Shown: positions 8,072 through 17,347 of the stretch, in pieces
How the letters are laid out: every line of letters starts with the position of its first letter
Position numbering within the stretch: position 1 is the stretch's first letter
Assembly (NCBI GenBank): GCA_045538935.1
Contig: JAZQEI010000016.1
Location: forward strand, 1 to 47,084
Direction: 5' to 3'
DNA length: 47,084 bases
DNA from: RGIG3013 sp045538935
Lineage (GTDB): Bacteria; Bacillota; Clostridia; Oscillospirales; Acutalibacteraceae
Program-made: the position numbers and the translations under genes
The notes under the pieces: generated by a model
Told to the model about the DNA's origin: nothing
Seen by the model: only the letters and a program-made list of their open reading frames with translations
Databases searched by the model: none

Positions 8072-10159
8072 ATGAGTAGTTTTATTAAACTAACCGATAA
8101 TGAACTTCAGTTTGTTATTGCTATAAGCGACGATAATAAGGCGTCTTTGGTACATTTTGCGTCCGAACCGTTTAACGAGGCTGATTATGATCCTGACATT
8201 TATATGCCAACATTAGAATTGCATTTAATAGGTCAAGATATTGCAAGTCACCATGGCACAAAGCACGTTAAAATGTGCCCATCTATGAATATGCATTATG
8301 TTTCGCATACCATAGAGCAAAACGAGAATGGTAATCTTTTAAAGCTTAATTTGTCTGACGATAAAATTTTTGTTACACAATATTACCAGTTTTATAAAGG
8401 TACTAGCACCGTTCGTTGCTTTGCAGAGATTGAAAATAGGGCAGACGACGAGGCAATAATAGCATACGTTACGTCTTTTGCTTATTATGGCTTGTCTAAA
8501 TATTGCGAGAATTTCGATACAGATAGCAGTATTTATGTTCCACATAATACTTGGTGCGGCGAATTACAGTGGCGCAAGAATACCGTTAGAGAGCATGGCC
8601 TAACCAAAATAAACGCTTCCGGATTAAAGCGTATTAGCTTTAATCAGTGCGGTTCTTGGTCGTCACAAGAGTATTTGCCAATGGGTATATATGAGAACGA
8701 TTTAAATAATCATTGTCTATATTGGCAAATAGAGCATAACGGCTCTTGGTATGCTGAATATTCTGAGTATGGGAACAATATGTACATTGGTCTTTGCGGA
8801 CCCGATTCTGACAGTGCGCATTTTGAAAAGCGTTTAATTAAGGGTGAAAAATTTGTTACTGTTCCAGTAGCGGTTGGTGTTACTACCAAAGACTTTACGG
8901 GTGCTATTGCAAATCTTACCGATTACCGCAGAGCAATAAGACGTAAAAATACCGATAATGAAGAACTGCCGGTTATATTTAACGATTATATGAACTGCCT
9001 TTGGGCCGAGCCTACCACCGAAAAGAGCTTGCCTTTAATTGAGGCTGCAGCAAAAGCGGGTTGTGAGTACTATGTTATGGACGCGGGTTGGTATACCGAC
9101 CAAGGCTCTTGGTGGGAAACAATAGGTCAGTGGGAAGAGGCAAAAAGCCGTTTCCCGAACGGTCTTATTGAGGTTATGGATAAGGTAAGAGAGGCGGGTC
9201 TAAAACCAGGTTTATGGATAGAAATTGAGGGTATGGGCATGGAATGCCCACTCGCAAAAGAGCTTCCTGACGACTGGTTCTTCTGCCGTAACGGCAAAAG
9301 GGTTATAGACCACGAACGTTTTCATTTAGATTTTAGAAACGAAGATGTTGTAAAGCATGTTGATAACGTAATGGACGGCATTGTTAACAAATACGGCATT
9401 AAGTATTTTAAAATCGACTATAACATAACCTCTGGCATTGGTACCGATATCAACTCCGACAGTTTAGGAGAGGGTTTATTAGAGCATAACAGAGCGTATC
9501 TTAAGTGGTTAGATGCGTTTCTTATGCGTCACCCCGATATTGTAATCGAAAACTGTGCTTCGGGCGCTATGAGAATGGACTATGCAATGCTTAGTCGTTT
9601 AAGTATTCAGTCTACAAGCGACCAGTCTAACTACAAAATTTACTCATCAATTTCTTGTATGGCACCAACTGCCGTTACGCCTGAACAGTCTGCTGTTTGG
9701 TCGTACCCAGATTATAAGACCAATAGCGAAGAAGAGGCCGTAAGCAATATGGTAAACGTAATGCTTGGCCGTATTCACCAAAGCGGTTTATTAAATCAAT
9801 TGCCAGAGAAAATGTTCAATAGGGTTAAAGAGGGCATTGAGTGCTACAAAAGCATAAGACAAGATATTAAGCGCTTCCATGCAGTATTCCCGCTTGGTAT
9901 AATATCATTTAGCTCTCCATGGGCTGCAGGAGGTCTTGTTGGCGATAATACACTGTATTTAGCTGTTTGGCGCAAAGATAGTGCTGATGCTACTTTAGAA
10001 ATACCGCTTGATTGCATAGGCCAAAACACTGTAAAAACTGCAGAGTGTATTTATCCTGTAGGACTACCTGTTGAGTTTAAGTACAACAAGTCGAACAATA
10101 CCTTTGCGGTAACTTTACCTAGTAACGATACTGCAAGACTATTTAAGCTAACATTTTAG
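8072..10159 (+). CDS. GH36-family alpha-galactosidase-like glycosidase
   Basis: A 695-residue protein with the GH36 layout: an N-terminal beta-sandwich (about 1-285), a (beta/alpha)8 barrel (about 300-620, with MDAGWY at 336-341) and a C-terminal beta domain. The nucleophile is D449 in YFKIDYN and the acid/base is probably D517 in STSDQSN. The region around the active site is unusual: IENCASGAMRMDYAM (492-506) replaces the usual NCSGGG-type signature. This may mean a substrate other than ordinary raffinose-type galactosides. It has no signal peptide and a perfect AGGAGG site. It follows the aldolase by 8 bp and precedes the SGNH esterase, so it likely releases the sugar that the operon consumes. 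Confidence 0.85.
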   Translation: MSSFIKLTDNELQFVIAISDDNKASLVHFASEPFNEADYDPDIYMPTLELHLIGQDIASHHGTKHVKMCPSMNMHYVSHTIEQNENGNLLKLNLSDDKIFVTQYYQFYKGTSTVRCFAEIENRADDEAIIAYVTSFAYYGLSKYCENFDTDSSIYVPHNTWCGELQWRKNTVREHGLTKINASGLKRISFNQCGSWSSQEYLPMGIYENDLNNHCLYWQIEHNGSWYAEYSEYGNNMYIGLCGPDSDSAHFEKRLIKGEKFVTVPVAVGVTTKDFTGAIANLTDYRRAIRRKNTDNEELPVIFNDYMNCLWAEPTTEKSLPLIEAAAKAGCEYYVMDAGWYTDQGSWWETIGQWEEAKSRFPNGLIEVMDKVREAGLKPGLWIEIEGMGMECPLAKELPDDWFFCRNGKRVIDHERFHLDFRNEDVVKHVDNVMDGIVNKYGIKYFKIDYNITSGIGTDINSDSLGEGLLEHNRAYLKWLDAFLMRHPDIVIENCASGAMRMDYAMLSRLSIQSTSDQSNYKIYSSISCMAPTAVTPEQSAVWSYPDYKTNSEEEAVSNMVNVMLGRIHQSGLLNQLPEKMFNRVKEGIECYKSIRQDIKRFHAVFPLGIISFSSPWAAGGLVGDNTLYLAVWRKDSADATLEIPLDCIGQNTVKTAECIYPVGLPVEFKYNKSNNTFAVTLPSNDTARLFKLTF

Positions 10160-10170
10160 GAGGTAAACAA

Positions 10171-10830
10171 ATGGAACTTAAAGGTAAAAAAATTAACTTC
10201 CTTGGTGATAGCTGGACCGCAGGCGGTGCTGTAAGCGACATTAAATATGCCTTTGTTAACCGCATAGAAGCTTTAAGCGGCGCAGCGGTTTGCCGTAATT
10301 ACGGCGAGGGCGGTACCACTATTGCTAAAATGCAAAAACCATATGGTAACGATTTTGACCGCGATTTTTGTATGAGAGCGGACTCTATGGATGACGATGC
10401 CGACATAATTATAGTGCTTGGCGGCACAAACGATTTTGGTCATGGTTCTGCACCACTTGGTGAGTTTACTGACCGCACACCCGATACTTTTTATGGTGCA
10501 ATGCATACTTTGTGTTTAAAGCTTTTAAACAAGTATCCAACCTCAACCATAGTTTTTATAACCCCAAACCACAGGGCAGCAAGACTAGAGGGCGAAGCAG
10601 GGGAGGATACCCCAAATGCATATGGCGCAGTTCTTTATGATTATGTAAAAATAATCAGAGAAGTTACCCAGTATTATGCATTACCGCTTTTAGATTTATA
10701 TGCTACAAGCGGCATTCAGCCGAATGTACCTATAATAAGAGAAACTCTTATGCCCGACGGACTTCATCCAAACGACGACGGACACAAAATTGTGGCAGAC
10801 AAAATTTATTCATTCTTAAAGTCACTTTAA
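10171..10830 (+). CDS. SGNH/GDSL-family hydrolase
   Basis: This 219-residue SGNH hydrolase has all four blocks: S14 in LGDSWT, the glycine of YGEGGTT (44-50), N87 in GGTNDF, and D196 with H199 in PDGLHPN. It lacks a signal peptide, so it acts inside the cell. Such enzymes often remove acetyl or other acyl groups from sugars. It is the last gene of the operon (AGGAGG site, 11 bp after the GH36 gene) and is followed by a strong terminator, which suggests that the imported substrate carries an ester. That link is inference from position. Confidence 0.88.
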   Translation: MELKGKKINFLGDSWTAGGAVSDIKYAFVNRIEALSGAAVCRNYGEGGTTIAKMQKPYGNDFDRDFCMRADSMDDDADIIIVLGGTNDFGHGSAPLGEFTDRTPDTFYGAMHTLCLKLLNKYPTSTIVFITPNHRAARLEGEAGEDTPNAYGAVLYDYVKIIREVTQYYALPLLDLYATSGIQPNVPIIRETLMPDGLHPNDDGHKIVADKIYSFLKSL

Positions 10831-10837
10831 ACAAAAC

Positions 10838-10867
10838 AAAGAAGCAGTGGAAAACCACTGCTTCTTT
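10838..10867. terminator. Bidirectional terminator between sugar operon and ABC gene
   Basis: A perfect 13-bp stem (10838-10850 with 10855-10867) closes an AAAA loop and is flanked by A and T runs on either side. It serves both the SGNH gene and the convergent ABC transporter gene. Confidence 0.9.
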
Positions 10868-10873
10868 TATTTA

Positions 10874-13603
10874 TCATCTATCCCTTATGGCATCTATTGG
10901 GCGTTTTGAGGCTATTTTCTTAACTGGTAGGTAGCTTGCTATAAAGGCTATTGCAATACTTATTACAAGCAGTAAAGCAATTTGTCGTATATTAAAGCTA
11001 AGCACTGTAATCAAAATTCCTTGTTGTCTTATAAAATGGTTTATCACTGCGGTAGCAATGCCAACTCCCGTTGCCGATAATACAAAGTTTATCATAGCAA
11101 TTATAAAGCTTTCGGCAAAGAATATTCTAAATACATCGTTTCCTCTTGAGCCTATAGCCCTTAATATGCCGATTTCTTGCTTTTTATAAGATATACTTAT
11201 ATTTATAAAGTTTGCAAGCATTAATGCGGCAAATACAGCGAAGCCAATGCCTATATAAAGGAATACGTCGGATAGCACTCTTAATATTTCGTGTACGGCC
11301 TCAAGCTCGTAGGTAACAGAGTTTTTAAGTTCGTAACGAATATCTTCGGTTTCATTAAAGCAGTAGCTTACTGCTTTTTTTATATTTTCTCTGCCATCTG
11401 GCATTGCGCCTATTGCCATTTGGTATAAGCCGTATTGTTCACCAATAAGCTCAGTAGCAAATGAATCGTTTAATATAGCTGCCGAGTAAATATTGTGCTT
11501 TTGGGAATCTATTACACCTACAATTTTGTAACCTTCAAACACTGTACGATTATCGTCACGGTCAGAGAAATAGTCGTATAAGGTTAGTTCATAATTGTTT
11601 GTGCCTAAAATCGCAGTTGCGTTTAGAGCAATATCGTCATTTATTTCTTTTGTGTTTTTATATTTATTATTCTCTTCGTAATAATAAAACAAATCTGTTG
11701 ATATTATTATTTCTTTTTCACCCAAGGTGTCTTTTTTACCATCTAACCATATGATTTCATCGGCTTTAAAACCGTCTAAAAGACCGATTTCGTTAATATG
11801 CTCGCTTACACCCTCACCGGTTATTCTTAATGATTTATTTGATAAGTTAGTAAAATTAGGGATTTCTTTTGCAAGTCTTTCTATATGACCGTTGCCCACC
11901 ATTGCCATACCGGCTAGTGAATAACGCGATGCATAAGAATACTCGTTATAAAGCGCATATTCAATAAGCTCGTCTGCAGTGGTTTTGTTATCTTTTTTAT
12001 CCATTAAAACCTTGTATCTGTCAAAATCGAAGTTGGTATTTACAACACCGCTTATAATATAGTCACGATCTAAAAGGTTTATGGTTTTACCGATTAAATC
12101 AGAATAGCTTGAGATTTTTATAAAACTGTTATCGGCGCTGTTTAGGTCGCGATATTTGCCCATTATAAACGACTCGGCAACATGCGCGCTTATTGCTATT
12201 TGATTTGAGTTACCGTCTGGTAGTGAACCCGCCACTAGAGTACAATCAGAATCGGTTAAATAATCATTATCAATTTCTACAAATCCGCTAAAGCTTGTTG
12301 CATATATATTATAATCGGTTTTTGTAAACTGAGTTGATTCATCAAAATAATGATCAAATCCTAAATTGTAGTTAAATGGATAATACACACCACGTAATTT
12401 TGTACCAACATTTTCACTAATTAATTCTAAGTCGTCAGGGTTAATTTTATATCCATAATCTTGGTAATATTGGTTTATGCCTTCGCCAAATTTTTTTGTT
12501 TTCTTAACCGATGCATAGGTAATATTAGAGTCGATAATAGATGTTGTGCAAGCATTTATGTGATTATATGCACTAAAGGTATCTACAAGGCCAAACAAAC
12601 CAAAAGCAATACAAGAAAGAAGAATAGTAAGTACTAATCTGAATTTTTTACATTTAAGGCTTGAGGCACCTATTTTAAAGGCGTTTTTAAGTGGTAATTT
12701 AGATTTTATAAGTTTAAAAGGAGTTGTATCGAAAACTTTAATGCTGGCCTGGTCGGTGTCCTTAAAGCCCTGTTTAAAATCTTTGTTTATTTTAAGACTA
12801 ATTCCACTTTTTTGAGCAGTTATATATTCATTTATTGCTTTGAGGTCGTCTTCGGTTAAATGATAGTTGGCAGGAACTTTAATAGTGTCTGCCTCAAATA
12901 CAAGCGAAGATGTTTGTTCTTTATATTCCGAGCTACGCTCAGTATCACTTATAACCTCACCGTCTGCAAGTTCAATAATGCGGTCTGCATACTTCATTGC
13001 AAATTCTCTGTCATGTGATACTACAATTACAAGTCGGTCTTTTGATAGCTTTTTAAGGGTTGTAAGCACTTGGGTTCCGGTGTTAGAGTCTAGCGCACCG
13101 GTAGGCTCATCGGCCATAATAATCTGCGGATTTTTAACCAAAGCACGTGCAATAGCTACGCGTTGTTTTTGTCCGCCAGATAGTTCGTTTGGTTTTCTCT
13201 GACCGTAACCTGCAAGGTCAACTTCTTTTAAAATGTTATTAATTTCGTCGTTGGTAGGTTTTCTGCCTTGAAGCTGAATAGAAAGGGCAATATTAGCACC
13301 AACCGTAAAATCATCTAAAATATTATATTCTTGAAATATAAAGCCAACATAGGTGTTGCGGTAAGAGTCAAAATGTTTTTGCCTAAATTCCTTTGACGAA
13401 ACGCCTTTAATAATAATTTCACCGCTATTGTAATTATCAAGTCCACCTAAAACATTAAGCAGTGTTGATTTGCCGCTACCGGATTTTCCAAGTAAAAATA
13501 CCATACCTTTGTCGGAAAACTTAAGTGAAACGTTTTTAAGCGCCTGCACCGGTACGCCTTTTTTGGGTTTATATATTTTACACAATTTTTTTGTTTCTAG
13601 CAT
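10874..13603 (-). CDS. ABC transporter, ATPase fused to FtsX-type permease
   Basis: A 909-residue fusion of a LolD/MacB-like ATPase and an FtsX-type permease. The ATPase (about 1-225) has Walker A GKSGSGKS (39-46), signature LSGGQ (141-145), Walker B with DEPTG (165-169) and the switch histidine H197. A linker leads to a first membrane segment near 320-345, a large extracytoplasmic domain of about 420 residues, and three membrane segments in the last 140 residues. Proteins of this MacB group use ATP to work on the outer side of the membrane, for example in peptide or antibiotic export and resistance. I moved the start to the ATG at 13603, 7 nt after AAGGAG; the ATG at 13636 has no site. It is a single gene, with no two-component system beside it. 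Confidence 0.9.
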   Translation of the reverse strand: MLETKKLCKIYKPKKGVPVQALKNVSLKFSDKGMVFLLGKSGSGKSTLLNVLGGLDNYNSGEIIIKGVSSKEFRQKHFDSYRNTYVGFIFQEYNILDDFTVGANIALSIQLQGRKPTNDEINNILKEVDLAGYGQRKPNELSGGQKQRVAIARALVKNPQIIMADEPTGALDSNTGTQVLTTLKKLSKDRLVIVVSHDREFAMKYADRIIELADGEVISDTERSSEYKEQTSSLVFEADTIKVPANYHLTEDDLKAINEYITAQKSGISLKINKDFKQGFKDTDQASIKVFDTTPFKLIKSKLPLKNAFKIGASSLKCKKFRLVLTILLSCIAFGLFGLVDTFSAYNHINACTTSIIDSNITYASVKKTKKFGEGINQYYQDYGYKINPDDLELISENVGTKLRGVYYPFNYNLGFDHYFDESTQFTKTDYNIYATSFSGFVEIDNDYLTDSDCTLVAGSLPDGNSNQIAISAHVAESFIMGKYRDLNSADNSFIKISSYSDLIGKTINLLDRDYIISGVVNTNFDFDRYKVLMDKKDNKTTADELIEYALYNEYSYASRYSLAGMAMVGNGHIERLAKEIPNFTNLSNKSLRITGEGVSEHINEIGLLDGFKADEIIWLDGKKDTLGEKEIIISTDLFYYYEENNKYKNTKEINDDIALNATAILGTNNYELTLYDYFSDRDDNRTVFEGYKIVGVIDSQKHNIYSAAILNDSFATELIGEQYGLYQMAIGAMPDGRENIKKAVSYCFNETEDIRYELKNSVTYELEAVHEILRVLSDVFLYIGIGFAVFAALMLANFINISISYKKQEIGILRAIGSRGNDVFRIFFAESFIIAMINFVLSATGVGIATAVINHFIRQQGILITVLSFNIRQIALLLVISIAIAFIASYLPVKKIASKRPIDAIRDR

Positions 13604-13699
13604 ATAATCACTCCTTGAAGTTTTGGCTAACTTCATATTACCATAAAAAATATTAAATTACTATATTTATATTTTTAAGAAACTTTTAAGTAAATATTG

Positions 13700-13728
13700 T
13701 TGCTCTTTTATAAGTTTTTTGATATTAT
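13700..13728 (+). promoter_or_regulatory. Promoter of trmB
   Basis: TTGCTC (13700-13705) and TATTAT (13723-13728) are spaced by 17 bp. The trmB start is 28 bp downstream with an AAAGGAG site between. Confidence 0.55.
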
Positions 13729-13756
13729 ATTGTTGTGCTAAAGGAGTTTTTGATAT

Positions 13757-14437
13757 ATGCGAATGAGAAAGAAAAAGCACCTAGACGAGAGAATGGGTGA
13801 GTGTGCAGATTATTTAATCGAAACGCTTGTTACCGAGCGTGATAGCAGACTAGACGATGTCGGTTTAGAAAAAATAAACTTTGAAAATCTTTTTGGTAAT
13901 AGCAATTCTGTAGAATTAGAGATTGGTTGCGGAAAGGGTGGCTTTATTTGTGCAAAAGCACAGATGAATTCAAATATAAATTATATTGCGGTAGAAAAGG
14001 TAAGCAATGTTATTGTTTCGGCTTGCGAAGAGGCAAAGAATAAAAATCTTAAAAATGTTAAGTTTTTAAATTTGCCCGCTGAGTATTTGTTAAGATACAT
14101 ACCGCAAAGCAGCATAAATAGAATATATTTAAATTTTTCTTGTCCGTATCCTAAAACAACATATGCCAACAGACGCCTTACAAACCATAAGTTTTTAAAG
14201 ATTTATGACCAATTATTAACTATAAACGGAGAAATTCACCAAAAAACCGATAATATGGCTTTTTTTGAGTATTCCCTAGAACAGTTTTCAAGCTATGGTT
14301 ACGCCTTAAAAAATATTTCATTAGATCTTCATAACAGTGGTTTTGAAGGGAATATTATGACCGAGTACGAAGAACGTTTTTGTAAACTAAAAATGCCAAT
14401 TTACAGGGTAGAAGCATATAAAAAATGCGCTGAATAA
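13757..14437 (+). CDS. trmB: tRNA (guanine-N7)-methyltransferase
   Basis: This 226-residue enzyme methylates G46 in the variable loop of tRNAs using S-adenosylmethionine. The SAM loop is EIGCGKGGF (55-63), with a typical acidic residue E80 at the end of strand 2. The usual NFPDPWPK substrate motif is changed to NFSCPYPK (126-133), while the following basic stretch YANRRL is kept, as is TEYEERF near the C terminus. The N terminus MRMRKKKH fits the family, so the first ATG is kept. It is monocistronic, with its own promoter and a stem-loop that overlaps the stop codon. The motif change makes it a diverged but recognisable TrmB. Confidence 0.9.
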   Translation: MRMRKKKHLDERMGECADYLIETLVTERDSRLDDVGLEKINFENLFGNSNSVELEIGCGKGGFICAKAQMNSNINYIAVEKVSNVIVSACEEAKNKNLKNVKFLNLPAEYLLRYIPQSSINRIYLNFSCPYPKTTYANRRLTNHKFLKIYDQLLTINGEIHQKTDNMAFFEYSLEQFSSYGYALKNISLDLHNSGFEGNIMTEYEERFCKLKMPIYRVEAYKKCAE

Positions 14438-14448
14438 TCAGCGCATTT
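14423..14448. terminator. Stem-loop overlapping the trmB stop codon
   Basis: A perfect 11-bp stem (14423-14433 with 14438-14448) has the stop codon TAA in its 4-nt loop. The following T run is weak (AAGTTTG), so it may act as a poor terminator or an mRNA stabiliser between the convergent trmB and glycosyltransferase genes. Confidence 0.6.
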
Positions 14449-14465
14449 AAGTTTGAATGCTTTGT

Positions 14466-15689
14466 CTATTGTGTAACTGTTTCTTTTTCGGTAAAGTGCG
14501 ACATAATTATGTCATAACTAATTTTTGAAGTGTAGTTATTGCAAAGATAATCGAAACCTATTTTACCCATGGCTTTTGTATCGGCAGTAAGAGCTTCTTC
14601 AACTGTTTTTACAAAAGCATCAACATCGTTACTTTGGCACCACCAACCAAAGTTGCCCTCGACCGCTACTGTGCCTATATCTGAATTCACATCGGTTACA
14701 GCCAAAACCGGCAGAGAGGTTTGCAAGTACGAAATTAATCTGGAAGGGAAGTTTGGAATGGTGAATCGGTTATCTAAAAAAATCATTCCAACATCGCAAC
14801 CTGCAATCATAGCCTCATATTCTTCACGCGGAATAGAACGCATGAGTTTTATGTTAGATTTAGTGTTTTGATTTATGTAACGCTCTATTTTCGAAAACTC
14901 TGTACCTGAGCCTGAAACAAGGAAGAATACATCTTCTATTTTTGTAGCAGCGGCGTCAATGGCTTTTATAAAGAAATCTATACCTTGCGGTTTACCTAAA
15001 TTTCCGCCATAAACGAAAATCTTTTTATCGGTTGGGATACCGTAAGCTTGTTTTGTAGCAAGTATTTGTTCTTCTGAAATGTCCATCTGAAGTACAGTTA
15101 TGCTGTTTGGACAAACCTCTACATTTTCTGGATTGAGATATGAATTATGTTTTAGTATGTACTCAACATTTGCTTTAGACATACAACCAATTTTATCAGA
15201 TAACATGTATAATTGTTTTTCTTTGCGTCTAAAAAACTTATAAATTATACTGCTTTTTTTAAACATTCCCATATCAACAGCGTTTTGTGGAAAAATATCT
15301 TTAAGAATTAAATACGATGCTGCACCATCACGCTTTTTAACAAAGTCTATAACATTTGCAAAGGTTATAGGAGGCGTAGAATACATTACAAGATCAAACT
15401 TAACTGAGGCGTAGTATTTTTTAATTGCAGCCTTAAATTGAGACTCAATAAGTACGGTCGAAATACCTTTTTCTATAACGTTGCAATTTTTTATATTACC
15501 TGTTTTTACTCTTAAAACATTAATTCCTTCTTCAACACTATAAGAAGTTGGTTGACCAAAACGGCGTTCGTTAGGACACATAACATAAACATTGTGTCCG
15601 TTATCTTTAAACTCTTTAAGTAGGTCTGTATAAATGCCATGAGCAGAGAAATCAGGCAATCTGCTAATTGATAAAAACAGTATATTCAT
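14466..15689 (-). CDS. Family 4 glycosyltransferase (WbuB-like)
   Basis: A 407-residue GT-B fold glycosyltransferase of the group 1 / GT4 type. The N-terminal acceptor domain (about 1-205) contains ARCHITECTURE typical of WbuB-like enzymes, including STPPITF (104-110) and LKDIFPQ (129-135). The C-terminal nucleotide-sugar domain starts at VYGGNLGKPQG (226-236) and ends with the usual E-x7-E-like helix region. Such enzymes build surface polysaccharides or teichoic-acid-like polymers on the cytoplasmic face of the membrane. It stands alone, convergent with trmB and divergent from malQ, so the pathway is unclear. The ribosome site is weak (GGAAG). Confidence 0.8.
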   Translation of the reverse strand: MNILFLSISRLPDFSAHGIYTDLLKEFKDNGHNVYVMCPNERRFGQPTSYSVEEGINVLRVKTGNIKNCNVIEKGISTVLIESQFKAAIKKYYASVKFDLVMYSTPPITFANVIDFVKKRDGAASYLILKDIFPQNAVDMGMFKKSSIIYKFFRRKEKQLYMLSDKIGCMSKANVEYILKHNSYLNPENVEVCPNSITVLQMDISEEQILATKQAYGIPTDKKIFVYGGNLGKPQGIDFFIKAIDAAATKIEDVFFLVSGSGTEFSKIERYINQNTKSNIKLMRSIPREEYEAMIAGCDVGMIFLDNRFTIPNFPSRLISYLQTSLPVLAVTDVNSDIGTVAVEGNFGWWCQSNDVDAFVKTVEEALTADTKAMGKIGFDYLCNNYTSKISYDIIMSHFTEKETVTQ

Positions 15690-15735
15690 ATTTCATCTTC
15701 CATTATGTATATTTTAGATAATTTTATCATAAACC

Positions 15736-15764
15736 TTGATATCAGTCAACAAAAAGAATATTAT
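15736..15764 (+). promoter_or_regulatory. Promoter of malQ
   Basis: TTGATA (15736-15741) and TATTAT (15759-15764) are separated by 17 bp, 55 bp before the malQ start. Another TATAAT lies at 15781-15786 without a clear -35 box. Confidence 0.55.
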
Positions 15765-15818
15765 ATATGTGTCTATTGCATATAATAAACAATATATAAT
15801 TGCTTTAAGGAGTTGCAA

Positions 15819-17312
15819 ATGAGAGCTAACGGAATACTTATGCATATATCATCTTTACCGTCTAAATACGGCATTGGTACATTAGGTGAAGAAGCTAAGC
15901 GCTTTGTGGATTTTTTAAAAAAGGCAGGACAAACCTACTGGCAAGTTTTACCTATATGTCCAACAGGATTTGGTGATTCACCATATCAGTCGTTTTCGTC
16001 TTATGCGGGAAATCCGTATTTTATAGATTTTGATATATTAAAAGACGATGGTCTATTGTATGCTAATGAATACGATAGTATTATTTGGAGCAATAATTAC
16101 AATACAATAGATTACGAGACCTTGTATTTTAATCGTTACAAGGTACTAAAAAAGGCTTTTGAAAGATTTGATTATAAGCATAATCAAGCATACACAGAAT
16201 TTTGTCGTAAAAATGCTTTTTGGCTAGATGATTATGCTTTGTTTATGGCACTGAAAAACAAGTACTTGGGCGCCTCGTTTGATACATGGCCTAATGATAT
16301 TAAACTTAGAAAACCTGATGCAATACAACAAGCAAAGCAAGAACTTTTTGAGTCAATAGAGTTTGAAAAAGCAATGCAGTTTTGGTTTTTTGAACAGTGG
16401 TTTGAAGTTAAAAAATATGCTAATGAAAACGGGATAAAAATAATAGGGGATATACCTATTTATGTATCTAAAGATAGCGCGGATTTATGGTCAGAGCCTT
16501 CTCAGTTTGATGTTACAGAGGATTTTACCCCGCGTGAAGTTGCAGGAGTTCCGCCCGACGAATTTACAGCAGACGGACAACTTTGGGGAAATCCGCTTTA
16601 TAATTGGAAACAAATGCAAAAAGATGATTACGCTTGGTGGTGTAAGCGTATAGAACACGCATCTACTATTTACGATGTAATAAGAATTGACCATTTTAGA
16701 GGCTTTGATTCTTACTATTGTGTTCCGTTTACCGACACTAATGCAAAAAACGGTGTTTGGAGAAAAGGACCTGGTATGAAACTGTTTAATGCTATATCTG
16801 CAAAACTTGGTCCTTTACCAATCATAGCAGAGGATTTAGGGTATCTTACACCCTCGGTTCACAGGCTTTTGAAAAAAAGCGGTTTTCCGGGAATGAAAGT
16901 AATGCAATTTGCATTCGATCCAGAAAAAGACAGCGAGTATTTGCCACACAATTATAACGAAAAGTGTGTTGTTTATACCGGCACTCATGATAACGATACT
17001 ATTCTTGGTTGGTTTTCTACGGCACCTACCGAGCAGACGAAATTTGCTAAAGAATACTTGCGTTTAAATGATGCCGAGGGATACAACTGGGGTATGATAA
17101 AAGCTGCTATGGCAAGCAAAGCAATGTTATGTATAATTACCATGCAAGATCTTATAGCCTTGGGAAGCGAAGGCAGAATGAACACCCCCGCAAAGCTTGG
17201 CGGAAACTGGCAATGGAGAGTAGCAAAAGAGTGTATAAACGACTGGTTAGCATCGATTTTATATAGGCAAACTAAAGTTTATAAACGTTTACCCACAGAT
17301 AAAGCTGAATAA
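15819..17312 (+). CDS. malQ: 4-alpha-glucanotransferase (amylomaltase, GH77)
   Basis: This 497-residue cytoplasmic enzyme transfers alpha-1,4-glucan segments between maltodextrins, releasing glucose. The GH77 hallmarks are present: SSLPSKYGIGTLG at the N terminus, nucleophile D291 in IDHFRGF, acid/base E338 in IIAEDLG, and D391 in GTHDNDT. I chose the ATG at 15819, 6 nt after AAGGAG, over an in-frame TTG at 15813. The length is typical of the short bacterial MalQ class. It is a single gene with its own promoter and terminator, so it probably serves general maltodextrin or glycogen turnover. Confidence 0.95.
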   Translation: MRANGILMHISSLPSKYGIGTLGEEAKRFVDFLKKAGQTYWQVLPICPTGFGDSPYQSFSSYAGNPYFIDFDILKDDGLLYANEYDSIIWSNNYNTIDYETLYFNRYKVLKKAFERFDYKHNQAYTEFCRKNAFWLDDYALFMALKNKYLGASFDTWPNDIKLRKPDAIQQAKQELFESIEFEKAMQFWFFEQWFEVKKYANENGIKIIGDIPIYVSKDSADLWSEPSQFDVTEDFTPREVAGVPPDEFTADGQLWGNPLYNWKQMQKDDYAWWCKRIEHASTIYDVIRIDHFRGFDSYYCVPFTDTNAKNGVWRKGPGMKLFNAISAKLGPLPIIAEDLGYLTPSVHRLLKKSGFPGMKVMQFAFDPEKDSEYLPHNYNEKCVVYTGTHDNDTILGWFSTAPTEQTKFAKEYLRLNDAEGYNWGMIKAAMASKAMLCIITMQDLIALGSEGRMNTPAKLGGNWQWRVAKECINDWLASILYRQTKVYKRLPTDKAE

Positions 17313-17315
17313 AAT

Positions 17316-17343
17316 AAAACCCGTATCTACTGATACGGGTTTT
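17316..17343. terminator. Bidirectional terminator after malQ
   Basis: A perfect 12-bp stem (17316-17327 with 17332-17343) closes a TACT loop, with an A run on one side and a T run on the other. It separates malQ from the convergent small membrane protein gene. Confidence 0.9.
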
Positions 17344-17347
17344 AAAA

